A stretch of DNA of 64,000 nucleotides from Ezakiella massiliensis (GTDB taxonomy: Bacteria > Bacillota > Clostridia > Tissierellales > Peptoniphilaceae): NCBI RefSeq assembly GCF_900120165.1, contig NZ_LT635475.1, positions 1,550,001 to 1,614,000 of the forward strand, given 5' to 3'. Shown here in pieces: positions 17,015 to 27,262 of the stretch. A program made the translations under genes and the position numbers. Numbering within the stretch: position 1 is the first letter of the stretch; each line of letters starts with the position of its first letter. The notes beneath the pieces were generated by a model. That model saw only the letters and a program-made list of their open reading frames with translations. It was not told where the DNA came from and made no database searches.

Positions 17015-19588
17015 ATGAATATGAACGACAAGATGACTATTAAAACCATCGAGGCCATCAATAAATCCGTCGAATATCAAAAGGACTATAAAAATCCTGA
17101 GATTTCGACCTGGCATTTACTATTGGCAATGCTAAATGGCGACTCGGTGGTAAATTTAATTTTTAATAAACTGGATGTAGACGCAAGGGCTTTGGAGGCA
17201 GATGTCAAGGCGGAGATTATGAAACTCCCACAGGCTTCAGAGGTTAACGCCTACATGTCAAAAGAGATGTCAGATGTTTTGGGTCAGGCCGACAATATCA
17301 GGTCGGACTTTAGGGATTCCTATTTGAGCCTGGAACATATTTTGCTGGCGATGGTTGAAAAATCTCCAGACATAAAAAAGATTTTAAGTAAATATAATGT
17401 AGATAAAAATAAGATTTTGGAGGTGCTTATGGATATTAGAGGAAATCAAAATATAAATACAGATAATCCCGAATCAACCATGGATGCCCTTCAAAGATTT
17501 GGCAGAGATCTGGTTGAAGAGGCAAAATCCGGTAAGATGGATCCTGTAATTGGCCGTGATGATGAGATTAGAGACGTAATTAGAATCCTTTCAAGAAGGA
17601 CCAAGAACAATCCTGTTTTGATTGGCGAACCTGGTGTAGGTAAAACTGCAATTATCGAAGGCCTGGCCCAAAGGATTGTTAAAAACGACGTGCCAACAGG
17701 TTTGAGGGATAAGACAATTTATGAGCTCGATATGGGGGCACTCATTGCAGGTGCTAAGTATCGGGGCGAATTTGAAGAAAGATTAAAGACCGTTTTAAAT
17801 GAAGTTGAAAAATCAGACGGTCAAATTATTTTGTTTGTGGACGAAATCCACACTATAGTTGGCGCTGGCAAGACCGAAGGGTCAATGGATGCCGGCAATA
17901 TGTTAAAGCCGCTCCTCGCTCGTGGTCAGCTCCACATGATTGGCGCCACGACTTTGGATGAGTACAGGCAATATATAGAAAAAGATCCAGCCCTTGAAAG
18001 GCGTTTCCAAAAAGTTTACGTTGGAGAGCCGACGGTTGAAGATACGATTTCAATTTTAAGGGGAATCAAGGAAAAATATGAAGTTCACCATGGGATTAGA
18101 ATTTCAGACGGGGCAGTAATTGCTGCTGCCACTATGAGTAACCGCTATATTACGGACAGGTTTTTACCAGACAAGGCCATTGACCTTATGGACGAAGCCT
18201 GCGCCATGGTTAGGACGCAAATCGATTCGAGTCCAGTGGAAATTGATGAGCTGGAAAGAAAAATTTTACAATTGGAAATCGAAGCTCAAGCTTTGAAAAA
18301 AGAAACAGACGACAAGAGCAAGAAGCGTCTTGAAATTTTGGAAGGTGAGTTGAAGGCTGACAAGGAAAAACACCAAGTCCTAAGAGACAAGTGGGAAGCA
18401 GAGAAGGCTGAGATTGAAAAGTCCAAAGAGCTTAAGGCCAAGATCGACCAAGTCAAAACTGAAATCGAACGCGAAGAAAGAAATTATAATCTAGAAAAGA
18501 TTTCAGAGTTAAAATACGGTGAACTCCCAAGACTTGAACAAGAGTTAAAGGAATTAAATGAGAAAGAATCTGGTGACCTCATGCTAAATGTCGAAGTCAC
18601 TGAAAACGAAATTGCAAAAGTTGTAAACGAATGGACGGGCATACCTGTTAGCAAGCTTTCGCAAACCGACAAGGATAAGCTTTTGAACTTAGGTGACGAA
18701 CTCCACAAGAGGGTTATCGGTCAAGACAAGGCAGTAGATGCAATTGTCGATGCAATTTTAAGGTCGCGGGCAGGATTGCAAAATCAAAATCGTCCTGTGG
18801 GTTCTTTTATCTTCCTCGGTCCAACTGGTGTTGGTAAGACGGAACTTTCAAAGGCCCTCACAGAATATCTTTTCGATGATGAAAAGAATATGGTCCGTAT
18901 CGATATGAGTGAGTATATGGAAAAGTTTTCAGTATCCCGTCTAATTGGTGCGCCTCCAGGATATGTTGGCTACGAAGAAGGCGGCCAACTCACAGAGGCT
19001 GTTCGCAGGAGACCATACTCAGTCGTTTTGTTTGACGAAATTGAAAAGGCCCATCCGGATGTTTTCAATCTGCTCTTGCAAGTTCTTGACGACGGCAGGT
19101 TAACTGATAACCGTGGCCGTGTGGTCGACTTTACCAATACGATTTTGATTATGACTTCAAATATTGGGTCCAGATATTTGCTAGACGGCATTGACGAGAG
19201 TGGCGAAATTTCAAAAGAAGCCGAAGACCAAGTAAACGATGCTCTAAAAGCTTCCTTTAGGCCAGAGTTTTTAAACAGAATTGACGATATTGTAATGTTT
19301 AAGCCACTTACAAGAGACAATATGAAGGCCATTATTGACCTTGAACTTGCAAGCATCAATTCACGCCTAAAGGATAGAAATATCACACTTGAAATCACCG
19401 ATGCATGTGAAGATTTCATTATCGAATCTGCCTACGACCCAGCTTATGGGGCAAGGCCGATAAAGAGATTTATGAATCAAAATCTGGAATCCGCACTTGC
19501 TAAGGCCATTATCAAGGGCGACATCTTGGAAAACACCAAGGTTGTAATCGATGTAGAAAATGATGAATTGAAATTCATCAGCCAATAA
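17015..19588 (+). CDS. clpB: ATP-dependent chaperone ClpB (disaggregase)
   Basis: Hexameric Hsp100 protein that extracts polypeptides from aggregates together with DnaK/DnaJ. Order: Clp_N repeats (1-145), first AAA+ domain with GEPGVGKT, a long coiled-coil middle domain (about 400-530, the ClpB hallmark), second AAA+ with GPTGVGKT and the pore motif GYVGYEEGG, and the C-terminal domain. It has 857 residues from the ATG at 17015; a GTG at 17006 overlapping the dnaJ-type stop is also possible. The site before the ATG is weak, suggesting translational coupling to the J-protein gene. Stress regulation is inferred from the CtsR-like operator upstream. Confidence 0.97.
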   Translation: MNMNDKMTIKTIEAINKSVEYQKDYKNPEISTWHLLLAMLNGDSVVNLIFNKLDVDARALEADVKAEIMKLPQASEVNAYMSKEMSDVLGQADNIRSDFRDSYLSLEHILLAMVEKSPDIKKILSKYNVDKNKILEVLMDIRGNQNINTDNPESTMDALQRFGRDLVEEAKSGKMDPVIGRDDEIRDVIRILSRRTKNNPVLIGEPGVGKTAIIEGLAQRIVKNDVPTGLRDKTIYELDMGALIAGAKYRGEFEERLKTVLNEVEKSDGQIILFVDEIHTIVGAGKTEGSMDAGNMLKPLLARGQLHMIGATTLDEYRQYIEKDPALERRFQKVYVGEPTVEDTISILRGIKEKYEVHHGIRISDGAVIAAATMSNRYITDRFLPDKAIDLMDEACAMVRTQIDSSPVEIDELERKILQLEIEAQALKKETDDKSKKRLEILEGELKADKEKHQVLRDKWEAEKAEIEKSKELKAKIDQVKTEIEREERNYNLEKISELKYGELPRLEQELKELNEKESGDLMLNVEVTENEIAKVVNEWTGIPVSKLSQTDKDKLLNLGDELHKRVIGQDKAVDAIVDAILRSRAGLQNQNRPVGSFIFLGPTGVGKTELSKALTEYLFDDEKNMVRIDMSEYMEKFSVSRLIGAPPGYVGYEEGGQLTEAVRRRPYSVVLFDEIEKAHPDVFNLLLQVLDDGRLTDNRGRVVDFTNTILIMTSNIGSRYLLDGIDESGEISKEAEDQVNDALKASFRPEFLNRIDDIVMFKPLTRDNMKAIIDLELASINSRLKDRNITLEITDACEDFIIESAYDPAYGARPIKRFMNQNLESALAKAIIKGDILENTKVVIDVENDELKFISQ

Positions 19589-19610
19589 AATTTAAAATTT
19601 TTAATTGATA

Positions 19611-19638
19611 AGAGGAGATTTTTATCTCCTCTTTTTTA
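19611..19638 (+). terminator. Terminator after clpB
   Basis: Perfect 9-bp stem AGAGGAGAT (19611-19619) / ATCTCCTCT (19624-19632), then T6. Confidence 0.92.
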
Positions 19639-19672
19639 TTGGTAAAATCCATGGAGTTTTGTCTAGCAAAAC

Positions 19673-19701
19673 TTGAAAAAAATGCCTGATTTGTATATAC
19701 T
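19673..19701 (+). promoter_or_regulatory. Promoter of the stalk-glucosaminidase and following genes
   Basis: TTGAAA (19673-19678), 17-bp spacer, TATACT (19696-19701). AAAGGAG precedes the ATG at 19736. Confidence 0.75.
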
Positions 19702-19735
19702 ATAAGGAGATGTATTTACATGAAAGGAGAATACT

Positions 19736-21763
19736 ATGAAGAGATTTTTTTCAGGATTAATGCTTGTATTTGCAGTAATTATTTTGACCACCAACGCCCA
19801 TGCACGCAAGCTCACAATCCTAGTTAATGAACAAGATATATCAGATAAAAGCCAGAGCCTAATTGTAAACGACAGGGTAATGGTTCCAATTAGATTTGTT
19901 TCTGAAGCCTTGGGCAAAGAAGTAACTTATAACGAAGCTTTAAAAGAAGTTGTTATTTCAGAAGGTGAGAAAAAAGTAAAGCTTAGAATAAATAGCTCCC
20001 TCATTGAAAAATCAAATGGAGAATTTATTATTTCAGATGTTAAGGCTATTGCAAAAAACGATAGGACTTACGTGCCTGTCCGTGCAGTTGCAGAGGCCTT
20101 TGACCTATTTGTTGGCTACGATTTTCCAACTAACACAGTCACGATAAAAAACGGCAGTCAAAACCCAGCCGATAAGTATTCTGTTAATGGCCTTACCGAC
20201 CAAGTGACTGATGCGATCACATTAACTGCAGAGGCTGGATCAAATTTGGCTCCAAGAATTAAGACCACAAAATTATTTGTAATCGATCCCATTACTAGAA
20301 AGGGATTGGTTAACGACATTTCAAATACTATGACTGTAAAATATTTGCCATGGGAGACTTCGTCTTTTAAAATCTTAGCCCTTGTAAGCTATGATGCCAA
20401 CGGAAATATTGTTGCGGGCAGGGGAAAGAAAGTCCAAACCAAAATTATGCCCCGTGTTCAAATTACAGGGCCAGGAGAAGGCAGCGACAACAACGACTAT
20501 GTTGAAATCACTCCTAGCATAAACTTTGTGGCAAAGACAGTTTCATATACGGTGACTGATCTCGCTACAAATGTTGCTACAACCTATGACGATAGAGATC
20601 CTTATGCTTCATGGGCACTCACACTAAATGGTGGAGAGTCCAAGAGCGTTATGGTAACTATGAATGCTGTGGACATGGCTGGCAACAATTATTTATCAAA
20701 TTCAATTTCCTTTAATCTGACCACGCCAAAAAAACTTAGCTTAACTGGTATCAAGGCTGGTCAAAAGATTGACAGGACTTTTAATGTAAATGTAAACAGA
20801 AATTTTGATGTAAAATCTACCAGATATTATCTGGGTAATGGTGCAGGAGAGACTCTCTTGGAAGAAAAGCCATACGGAGCCCATATTTTTAACCCTGCAG
20901 CTGACTTAGGCGGCTCTTATTATCTGCGTGCAGAAGTTGATTTGCCAGACGGTACTACAATGTCAACTGATAAAATAAATGTAAATATAATTCCAGGGTC
21001 TAGATTGCTCCTCCAAGGTCTTGGACCAAATGCTGTAATCTCAGAGCCAATCGAATTAAAATATGACAGCAACATCGACCACTCTGCAGTGAGATATGTA
21101 TTTTATGGACCTGAAAATTTCGTTGTAGACGGAATTTTAAAGGGCAAAATTGACTTTAATCCTGCTGGCAAAAAAGATGGCCAGTACAAGGTCTACGCAG
21201 AGGTTGATACAGCAGGAGGCAAGGTTAAGAGCGAAGCTGTGAATGTTAAAATTCACAATGCAAAGACCTTTGGACCACGCCCAGTTGTTCAAAAAGACGA
21301 ATTTATAAATGTCTTTTCAAAGATGGCTGTGGATACTTTTAACAAATACAATATGGCAGCCTCTATACAAATGGCCCAAGGAATCTTGGAGACAGGTTGG
21401 GGACAATATGTGCCAGTTGACAAATACACAGGCAAACTTTCCAGAAACCTCTTTGGTATCAAGGGCAAGTCCTCAAATGGATCTGTTCTTTCAAATACTT
21501 GGGAGGAATACAACGGTGTTAAATACAGGATTGATGATAACTTTAGGGCCTACAATACTCTAAATGAATCATGGAATGACCACAACGATTTACTTTTAAA
21601 GAAAGAACGCTATCAAATATTTAGAGATGTTATGTACGACCCAATCAGGGGTGCGTGGGCAATTAGGCGTGCAGGTTATGCAACCGACTCCAAGTACCCA
21701 GGCAAGTTAATTAACATTATAGAAAAACAAAATTTGAGGAGATTTGACGAGGTAGATTTTTAA
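19736..21763 (+). CDS. Secreted glucosaminidase (GH73-like) with copper-amine-oxidase-type stalk domain
   Basis: Exported wall hydrolase of 675 residues. After the signal peptide (1-23, NAHA cleavage) comes a stalk domain (about 25-145: NDRVMVPIRFVSEALG and NDRTYVPVRAVAEAF), a module found on many surface proteins of anaerobic Bacillota and not itself an oxidase. The middle holds beta-rich repeats of about 90 residues. The C-terminal 150 residues are a FlgJ/LytD-type endo-N-acetylglucosaminidase domain with catalytic Glu in QGILETGWGQ and the NLFGIKG motif. It cleaves the glycan strand of peptidoglycan. It is followed after one base by tsaC. Confidence 0.9.
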   Translation: MKRFFSGLMLVFAVIILTTNAHARKLTILVNEQDISDKSQSLIVNDRVMVPIRFVSEALGKEVTYNEALKEVVISEGEKKVKLRINSSLIEKSNGEFIISDVKAIAKNDRTYVPVRAVAEAFDLFVGYDFPTNTVTIKNGSQNPADKYSVNGLTDQVTDAITLTAEAGSNLAPRIKTTKLFVIDPITRKGLVNDISNTMTVKYLPWETSSFKILALVSYDANGNIVAGRGKKVQTKIMPRVQITGPGEGSDNNDYVEITPSINFVAKTVSYTVTDLATNVATTYDDRDPYASWALTLNGGESKSVMVTMNAVDMAGNNYLSNSISFNLTTPKKLSLTGIKAGQKIDRTFNVNVNRNFDVKSTRYYLGNGAGETLLEEKPYGAHIFNPAADLGGSYYLRAEVDLPDGTTMSTDKINVNIIPGSRLLLQGLGPNAVISEPIELKYDSNIDHSAVRYVFYGPENFVVDGILKGKIDFNPAGKKDGQYKVYAEVDTAGGKVKSEAVNVKIHNAKTFGPRPVVQKDEFINVFSKMAVDTFNKYNMAASIQMAQGILETGWGQYVPVDKYTGKLSRNLFGIKGKSSNGSVLSNTWEEYNGVKYRIDDNFRAYNTLNESWNDHNDLLLKKERYQIFRDVMYDPIRGAWAIRRAGYATDSKYPGKLINIIEKQNLRRFDEVDF

Positions 21764-21764
21764 G

Positions 21765-22772
21765 ATGTCTATTATTACAAATGACGAAGAGGGGATAAAA
21801 AAGGCTGGCAGGCTCTTGCGTGAAGGCAGACTTGTGGCCTTTCCAACCGAAACTGTTTACGGCCTGGGCGCCAACGGCTTAAATGAAGAAGCGGTAAAAA
21901 ACATTTTTATAACTAAGGGCAGGCCTCAGGATAATCCGCTGATCTTGCACATAGCAGATAAATCTTGGCTGACTGATATAGCTGAAGAGATCCCCGAATA
22001 TGTAAATGAATTGATGGATGCATTTTGGCCAGGGCCTATGAGTATAATCTTAAAGGCCAAGGCTGAAATTCCACGGACTACAACAGCTGGCCTGGATACA
22101 GTTGCAATTAGATTTCCAAATCACAAAATTGCCCAGGCAATAATTGCCGAAGCTGGGGTTCCTATTGCGGCTCCATCGGCAAATTTATCTGGCCGGCCAA
22201 GTCCAACCAATTTTCGCGACTGCTACAATGACTTAAAGGACAAGGATGTCTATGTCTTTGAAGGCGGAGAAACAGATATTGGTATAGAAAGCACGGTTAT
22301 ACTTTGCACTTCATATCCGCCACAAATTTTAAGACCTGGCAAGATTGATGCAGACGCTATCAAACGCGTGGTCGGTGATGTGATTGTGGGGGCGGTCGAC
22401 AAGACTGTTGTAAGGAGCCCGGGGCAAAAGTATGGACATTATATGGCCAAGAAGCCGACCCTTTTACTGGATATGAAGCCAGAGGATGCAGACCAGCTTT
22501 TGGAAAAAATAAAACCCAATGCGATTTTTATATCAGCAGAGGAAAATAAATATCAAGCCAAAGAGAATATAGTAATTGGTTCATATTTTGATCCAGACCA
22601 GGCAGCCAAACATTATTTTAAATCACTGAGGGACGCCGACATGATGGATGGAGATATGATTGTTATACAAGGATTTTCGAAGGAAGGCATTGGCGAGGCT
22701 TTGTTCAACAGAATGAAAAAGTCAGCCTCAGGAAAAGTTATGGAGGACAAGGATGAAGATTGGATTTGCTAG
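21765..22772 (+). CDS. tsaC: L-threonylcarbamoyladenylate synthase (TsaC/Sua5)
   Basis: Makes threonylcarbamoyl-AMP from threonine, bicarbonate and ATP, the first step of t6A modification of ANN-decoding tRNAs. The YrdC core spans residues 1-200 (FPTETVYGLGANGLN, KGRPQDNPL, SANLSGRPSPT). The extra C-terminal Sua5 domain (about 215-335) makes it the long Sua5 form at 335 residues. It overlaps rpiB by 20 bases. The order sua5-rpiB-upp-mnaA resembles the conserved block upstream of the atp operon in Bacillus. Confidence 0.95.
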   Translation: MSIITNDEEGIKKAGRLLREGRLVAFPTETVYGLGANGLNEEAVKNIFITKGRPQDNPLILHIADKSWLTDIAEEIPEYVNELMDAFWPGPMSIILKAKAEIPRTTTAGLDTVAIRFPNHKIAQAIIAEAGVPIAAPSANLSGRPSPTNFRDCYNDLKDKDVYVFEGGETDIGIESTVILCTSYPPQILRPGKIDADAIKRVVGDVIVGAVDKTVVRSPGQKYGHYMAKKPTLLLDMKPEDADQLLEKIKPNAIFISAEENKYQAKENIVIGSYFDPDQAAKHYFKSLRDADMMDGDMIVIQGFSKEGIGEALFNRMKKSASGKVMEDKDEDWIC

Positions 22773-23193
22773 CGATCACGGTGGATACGAGCTCAAAAAA
22801 GAAGTTATGAAAGCCGTGGCAGACATGGGATACGAATGCTTTGACTATGGGTGTTTCGAAGGCGAAAGGGTTGATTATCCCGATTACGCCAAGAAGGCCT
22901 GTGAGGCTATAGTGGCAGGAGATGTGGACCTGGGCATGTTATTTTGTGGAACAGGCATCGGCATCTCTATTGCAGCCAACAAGGTAAAGGGCATTAGGTG
23001 TGCACTTTTGACTGAGGGCTACTCAGCCAAGATGGCCAAGGAACACAACAACGCCAACTGCATAGCCATGGGTGGCAGGACCATTGGACCAAACCTAGCA
23101 ATTGATATAGTAAAGAGCTTTTTACAAGCAGAATTCCAAGGAGACCGCCATCAAAAGCGTCTTGATAAAATTTCAAAAATGGAGGAAAGATAA
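22753..23193 (+). CDS. rpiB: Ribose-5-phosphate isomerase B
   Basis: Interconverts ribose-5-phosphate and ribulose-5-phosphate in the pentose phosphate pathway. At 146 residues it is typical of the RpiB/LacAB family: SDHGGYELK at the N-terminus, the [13 protein letters not shown] active-site loop and [26 protein letters not shown] precedes the ATG. It lies between tsaC and upp; ribose-5-phosphate feeds PRPP, the substrate of the next gene product. Confidence 0.96.
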   Translation: MKIGFASDHGGYELKKEVMKAVADMGYECFDYGCFEGERVDYPDYAKKACEAIVAGDVDLGMLFCGTGIGISIAANKVKGIRCALLTEGYSAKMAKEHNNANCIAMGGRTIGPNLAIDIVKSFLQAEFQGDRHQKRLDKISKMEER

Positions 23194-23822
23194 TGGGCAG
23201 AGTTATAGAGTGCAATCATCCGCTAGTTCAACACAAGCTAGCTATACTTAGAAATGTAAACACAGGTGCCAAAGATTTTAGAGAATTGGTTACTGAAATT
23301 ACCATGCTTATGGGTTACGAGGTAACACGTGATTTGCCACTGGAAAAAAGGACGATCAAAACTCCAATGGGAGATGCTGAAGTCAATATGATTTCTGGCA
23401 AAAAAATTGGCATAGTTCCAATTTTAAGAGCTGGTCTTGGCATGGTAGATGGATTTTTAAATTTAATCCCAGCTGCAAAGGTTGGTCACATTGGAATGTA
23501 CAGGGACCCAGAAACTTTTAAGCCTGTTACTTATTATTGCAAGATGCCAGAGGACGTAACCAAGAGACAAATTATTGTTATAGACCCAATGCTTGCAACA
23601 GGCGGCTCTGCAATTGATGCTATAAATGAGCTTAAAGAAATGGGTGTTAAGTCCATCAAGCTTGCAAATATTATTGCAGCTCCAGAGGGCATTGAAGCTG
23701 TACAAAAAGCTCACCCTGACGTAGATATTTTTGTAGCTTCAATTGACGAAAGATTAAATGACCACAAGTATATTATACCTGGACTTGGAGACGCAGGAGA
23801 TAGGCTCTTCGGTACAAAATAA
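23193..23822 (+). CDS. upp: Uracil phosphoribosyltransferase
   Basis: Salvages uracil to UMP using PRPP. At 209 residues it is normal size, with the PRPP-binding motif [16 protein letters not shown] and the uracil-binding C-terminus [16 protein letters not shown]. Its ATG overlaps the rpiB stop (TAATG) and its stop overlaps the next ATG, so translation is tightly coupled. Confidence 0.97.
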   Translation: MGRVIECNHPLVQHKLAILRNVNTGAKDFRELVTEITMLMGYEVTRDLPLEKRTIKTPMGDAEVNMISGKKIGIVPILRAGLGMVDGFLNLIPAAKVGHIGMYRDPETFKPVTYYCKMPEDVTKRQIIVIDPMLATGGSAIDAINELKEMGVKSIKLANIIAAPEGIEAVQKAHPDVDIFVASIDERLNDHKYIIPGLGDAGDRLFGTK

Positions 23823-24853
23823 TGAGTGATTTTTACATTTTATTAGTGGCGGCACTAACATCTTTTGTTTTACTGCCATTTAATATTTATGCCTCAAAAA
23901 AATTTGGCCTGGTGGATGTGCCCAAGGACAATCGTAGGATGCACAAGGATGCTGTGCCAACAGTGGGTGGGATAAGTATCTTTATCTCCCTTATGGCAGT
24001 GACATTGATCTTTGTTCCCATGTCTAGAAAACTCGCCTTTATGCTCGCGGGAGCGACTGTAATTGCTGTAACAGGTCTTATAGATGATATAAAAAATATA
24101 AAACCCTTACACAAGATGTTGGGACAAATAATTGCCGCTGGTCTTGCTCTTTATGGGGGCATTAGCATTAATATGATTTCAAATCCCTTCCATGCAGGTC
24201 AGATAATCAATATGGGAATTGTTGGTCCAATTCTTACAATGTTTTGGATAGTTGGAGTTACCAATGCCCTTAACTTTGTAGATGGGTTAGACGGTTTGTG
24301 CGCAGGTCTTTCTGCTATATCAGCCTTGACCTTTTACTTTGCATCGGAAACTGTTTCTTTCGTACCGCAAGTTGCCTTGGCTTTGGCTGGGGCTGCCCTT
24401 GGATTTTTGCCCTACAATTTTAATCCAGCAAAAATTTTTATGGGAGACACAGGGGCCCTCTTGCTTGGTTACATGCTAGCATGTATATCGGTAGAGGGGG
24501 TTGTCAAATCGGTAGCCGCCATGAGTATAATAATTCCAATATTTATTTTGGCCCTACCAGTTTTTGATACGCTTTTTGCAATTGTAAGGCGGATGGCAAA
24601 CAATCAAAAAATAATGACAGCCGACAAGGGCCATCTTCACCATAGGCTAGTTCAAAAGGGTTTTTCCGTCAGGCAAACCGTTTTGATTTTATATGTGATT
24701 AGCATTTTGTTTTCAATCCTCGGCTTCGTTATATCTGAGGTTGAACCATCGATGGCAATTATAATTGCAGTTTTAGCCTTTGTAATTGTATTGCTATTTG
24801 GTTTCCTCTTTGGATTTTTTAAAGGGGACAAGGATAGGCACAAAGGAGAATAA
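23822..24853 (+). CDS. tagO: Undecaprenyl-phosphate GlcNAc-1-phosphate transferase (TagO/WecA/MraY family)
   Basis: Membrane enzyme transferring GlcNAc-1-phosphate from UDP-GlcNAc to undecaprenyl phosphate, the first step of teichoic acid or other wall glycopolymers. It has 343 residues with about ten membrane helices. Catalytic motifs are GLIDDIKNI, NFVDGLDGL, the FMGDTGALLLG loop and the cytoplasmic HLHHRLVQKG motif that separates WecA/TagO enzymes from MraY. The neighbouring UDP-GlcNAc 2-epimerase would supply ManNAc for a linkage unit. Confidence 0.92.
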   Translation: MSDFYILLVAALTSFVLLPFNIYASKKFGLVDVPKDNRRMHKDAVPTVGGISIFISLMAVTLIFVPMSRKLAFMLAGATVIAVTGLIDDIKNIKPLHKMLGQIIAAGLALYGGISINMISNPFHAGQIINMGIVGPILTMFWIVGVTNALNFVDGLDGLCAGLSAISALTFYFASETVSFVPQVALALAGAALGFLPYNFNPAKIFMGDTGALLLGYMLACISVEGVVKSVAAMSIIIPIFILALPVFDTLFAIVRRMANNQKIMTADKGHLHHRLVQKGFSVRQTVLILYVISILFSILGFVISEVEPSMAIIIAVLAFVIVLLFGFLFGFFKGDKDRHKGE

Positions 24854-24854
24854 T

Positions 24855-25952
24855 TTGATAAAAGTTTTGATGATAATCGGCACAAGGCCGGAGATAATTA
24901 AATGCTTCCCAGTTATTAAAGCTCTCAGAGAAGACGAGGACTTTGATGTGCGCGTGGTCTTTACTGGTCAGCACAGGGAGCTTTTGGATATGATGATCGA
25001 AGATATTGGCATTGACGATTATATAAATTTAAGGATTTTTGAAGACGGGCAGAGCCTTTCAAAAATTACATCCCACGCTTTGGAAGCGCTTGATACTTTG
25101 GAGGAACGCGACTTTGACTACTGCTTAGTCCAAGGCGACACCACAACTGTCTTTGCAGGTGCTTTGTGGGCCTTCTACAACAAGATTAAGGTGGGTCACA
25201 TTGAAGCAGGTTTAAGGTCTGAAAATATTTACAGCCCTTATCCAGAAGAGGCAAACCGCAAGATGGTTAGTCAAATTGCCCACTTAAATTTCGCACCAAC
25301 TGAAGCAGCCAGGGAAAATTTAATTCACGATGGCATAGATGAGAATTCTATATTTGTAACGGGTAATACTGTAATAGATGCCCTTAAACTAAGCTACCGT
25401 GAAGACTATAAATTTAAAAATGAATTTTTAAACAATCTGCCAGCTGGCAAAAAAGTTTTGATGACAGCCCATCGCAGGGAAAATCAAGATAATTTAGAAG
25501 AAATTTTTACGGCGATTAGAGACGCTGCTGTAAAAAATGATGCCCATGTGATCTTTCCTATGCACTTGACACCAAGGATCAGGGAGGCTGCAGACAAATA
25601 TTTGGCCCCGAGCGACAACTTTACTTTGATTGAACCAATCAGCTACTACGACATGGTTCACCTGATAAATCAAGTGGATATGGTTGTTACTGACTCAGGT
25701 GGTCTCCAAGAAGAGGCGCCGGGCTTTGGCAAACCGGTCCTGGTTATCAGGAGGGAAACAGAAAGGCCAGAGGGCATTGAAGCTGGCACTTGTAAGCTGG
25801 TGGGCAATGAATACAAGGCAATTTATGAAAATTTAGACGAGCTCCTGCAAATGGGTAGCGAGTACGAGAAGATGAGCCACGCAGTCAATCCATACGGAGA
25901 CGGCAAGGCATCACTTAGAATTAGAGACATATTAAAAGGAGATAAAAGATAA
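24855..25952 (+). CDS. mnaA: UDP-N-acetylglucosamine 2-epimerase (non-hydrolysing)
   Basis: Interconverts UDP-GlcNAc and UDP-ManNAc for wall polymer synthesis. It has 365 residues of GT-B fold: VLMIIGTRPEIIK at the start, GHIEAGLRS, TAHRRENQ and VTDSGGLQEEAP with the family's conserved His and Glu residues. I take TTG 24855 as start because AAAGGAG lies 6-8 bases upstream and the family's N-terminus begins there; the longer in-frame ATG at 24786 lies deep inside tagO. Coupled to tagO. Confidence 0.95.
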   Translation: MIKVLMIIGTRPEIIKCFPVIKALREDEDFDVRVVFTGQHRELLDMMIEDIGIDDYINLRIFEDGQSLSKITSHALEALDTLEERDFDYCLVQGDTTTVFAGALWAFYNKIKVGHIEAGLRSENIYSPYPEEANRKMVSQIAHLNFAPTEAARENLIHDGIDENSIFVTGNTVIDALKLSYREDYKFKNEFLNNLPAGKKVLMTAHRRENQDNLEEIFTAIRDAAVKNDAHVIFPMHLTPRIREAADKYLAPSDNFTLIEPISYYDMVHLINQVDMVVTDSGGLQEEAPGFGKPVLVIRRETERPEGIEAGTCKLVGNEYKAIYENLDELLQMGSEYEKMSHAVNPYGDGKASLRIRDILKGDKR

Positions 25953-27262
25953 TGGACCCAGGATCGAGTACGGGGTATTTGATTTCACTATTTGTTATCC
26001 TAGTGCTTTCAATAATCACTAGGATGTTAAGAACAGCGGTTATGACTTCGGATTCTACTAAGTTAGATGAGAGACTTCAGTACCAAATTAAGAACAGAGA
26101 AAATGTAATCTCTAAACTTCAGCTCAATTACGAGCTTTTAAAGATAATTTTTGTTATGGTTTTTACAGCCCTAGTAATTAGAAATTTGGACAAGGCTGAT
26201 TTTGATAGGGCAATTGATATTTCAATTTTTATTTGCTCAACCATAGCCGCCATGTTTATATATAATTTAATTACAATTGAATTTGCAGATAGGTATGGGG
26301 CTTATAAGCCAAACCAAAGCTTGAGAACCTTGCAATTTTTCTTGGCTATAAAGATGATTATTATGGAGCCAATTCACAAGCTCCATGTGACTTTGAGCAA
26401 TTTCTTTGCCAAGATAATTGGCCTGCCTAAGGTTACTAGCAAGGTTACCATTGACCAGATAAAAGTTCTGGTTGAAATTGGTGAGAAGCAAGGAATTATA
26501 AATACTGCTGAGAAGGAAATGATAGAAGGGGTTATGGAATTTAACGAAACCGTAGCCGAAGAAATTATGACTCCTCGTACAGAAGTCTTTATGATCGATA
26601 TTAATGCAGAGCCAGAAGAATATCTGGATGACTTGGTCAACCACAGGTATTCAAGGATTCCCGTCTATGATGAAGACATAGATAATATTGTGGGGGTTCT
26701 TTACTTGAAAGACTTTTTGGCCATGGCTTACAAAAAGGGTTTTGACAATATTGATTTAAAACGCCTGATTAAACCTGCCTATTTTATGCCAGAGAGAAAA
26801 AATATTCACATTTTATTCCAAGAAATGCAAAGGTCCAATAAACATATGGCGGTTTTGATGGATGAATATGGTGGATTTTCGGGTATACTTACAATGGAAG
26901 ATTTAACTGAGGAAATTATGGGTGAGATTGATGACGAGTTTGACGATGACGAACCAGACTGGTACGAGCTCACGCAAAATACAGCGGTTATCCAAGGAAC
27001 TACAAGTATAAAGGATGTAAACGATATGCTGGGGATAAATCTCCCGGACGATACGGACGACTACGACACAATTGCGGGCTTTATTATCAGCAGGCTTGGC
27101 TTTATACCTGAAGACAACAAGGTCGATATGATTGACTATGACGGAATAAGAATTAAAATTTTGGAAGTTGAAGACAGGCGGATAAAAAAGGTCAAGATTT
27201 TTATGACCAAGCCCAAGCAAGTTTTAGATGGAAAACAAGAGGAGGAAAAGGATGAGGCTTAG
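25952..27262 (+). CDS. CNNM/CorC (hemolysin-family) membrane protein with CBS domains
   Basis: Inner-membrane protein of 436 residues: CNNM (DUF21) transmembrane domain (about 1-180), a CBS pair (about 205-330, EEIMTPRTEVFMID and HMAVLMDEYGGFSGILTMEDL) and a C-terminal CorC_HlyC domain (about 350-425). Relatives are implicated in magnesium or cobalt export and resistance; hemolysin is a historical label. The ATG overlaps the mnaA stop. Confidence 0.92.
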   Translation: MDPGSSTGYLISLFVILVLSIITRMLRTAVMTSDSTKLDERLQYQIKNRENVISKLQLNYELLKIIFVMVFTALVIRNLDKADFDRAIDISIFICSTIAAMFIYNLITIEFADRYGAYKPNQSLRTLQFFLAIKMIIMEPIHKLHVTLSNFFAKIIGLPKVTSKVTIDQIKVLVEIGEKQGIINTAEKEMIEGVMEFNETVAEEIMTPRTEVFMIDINAEPEEYLDDLVNHRYSRIPVYDEDIDNIVGVLYLKDFLAMAYKKGFDNIDLKRLIKPAYFMPERKNIHILFQEMQRSNKHMAVLMDEYGGFSGILTMEDLTEEIMGEIDDEFDDDEPDWYELTQNTAVIQGTTSIKDVNDMLGINLPDDTDDYDTIAGFIISRLGFIPEDNKVDMIDYDGIRIKILEVEDRRIKKVKIFMTKPKQVLDGKQEEEKDEA

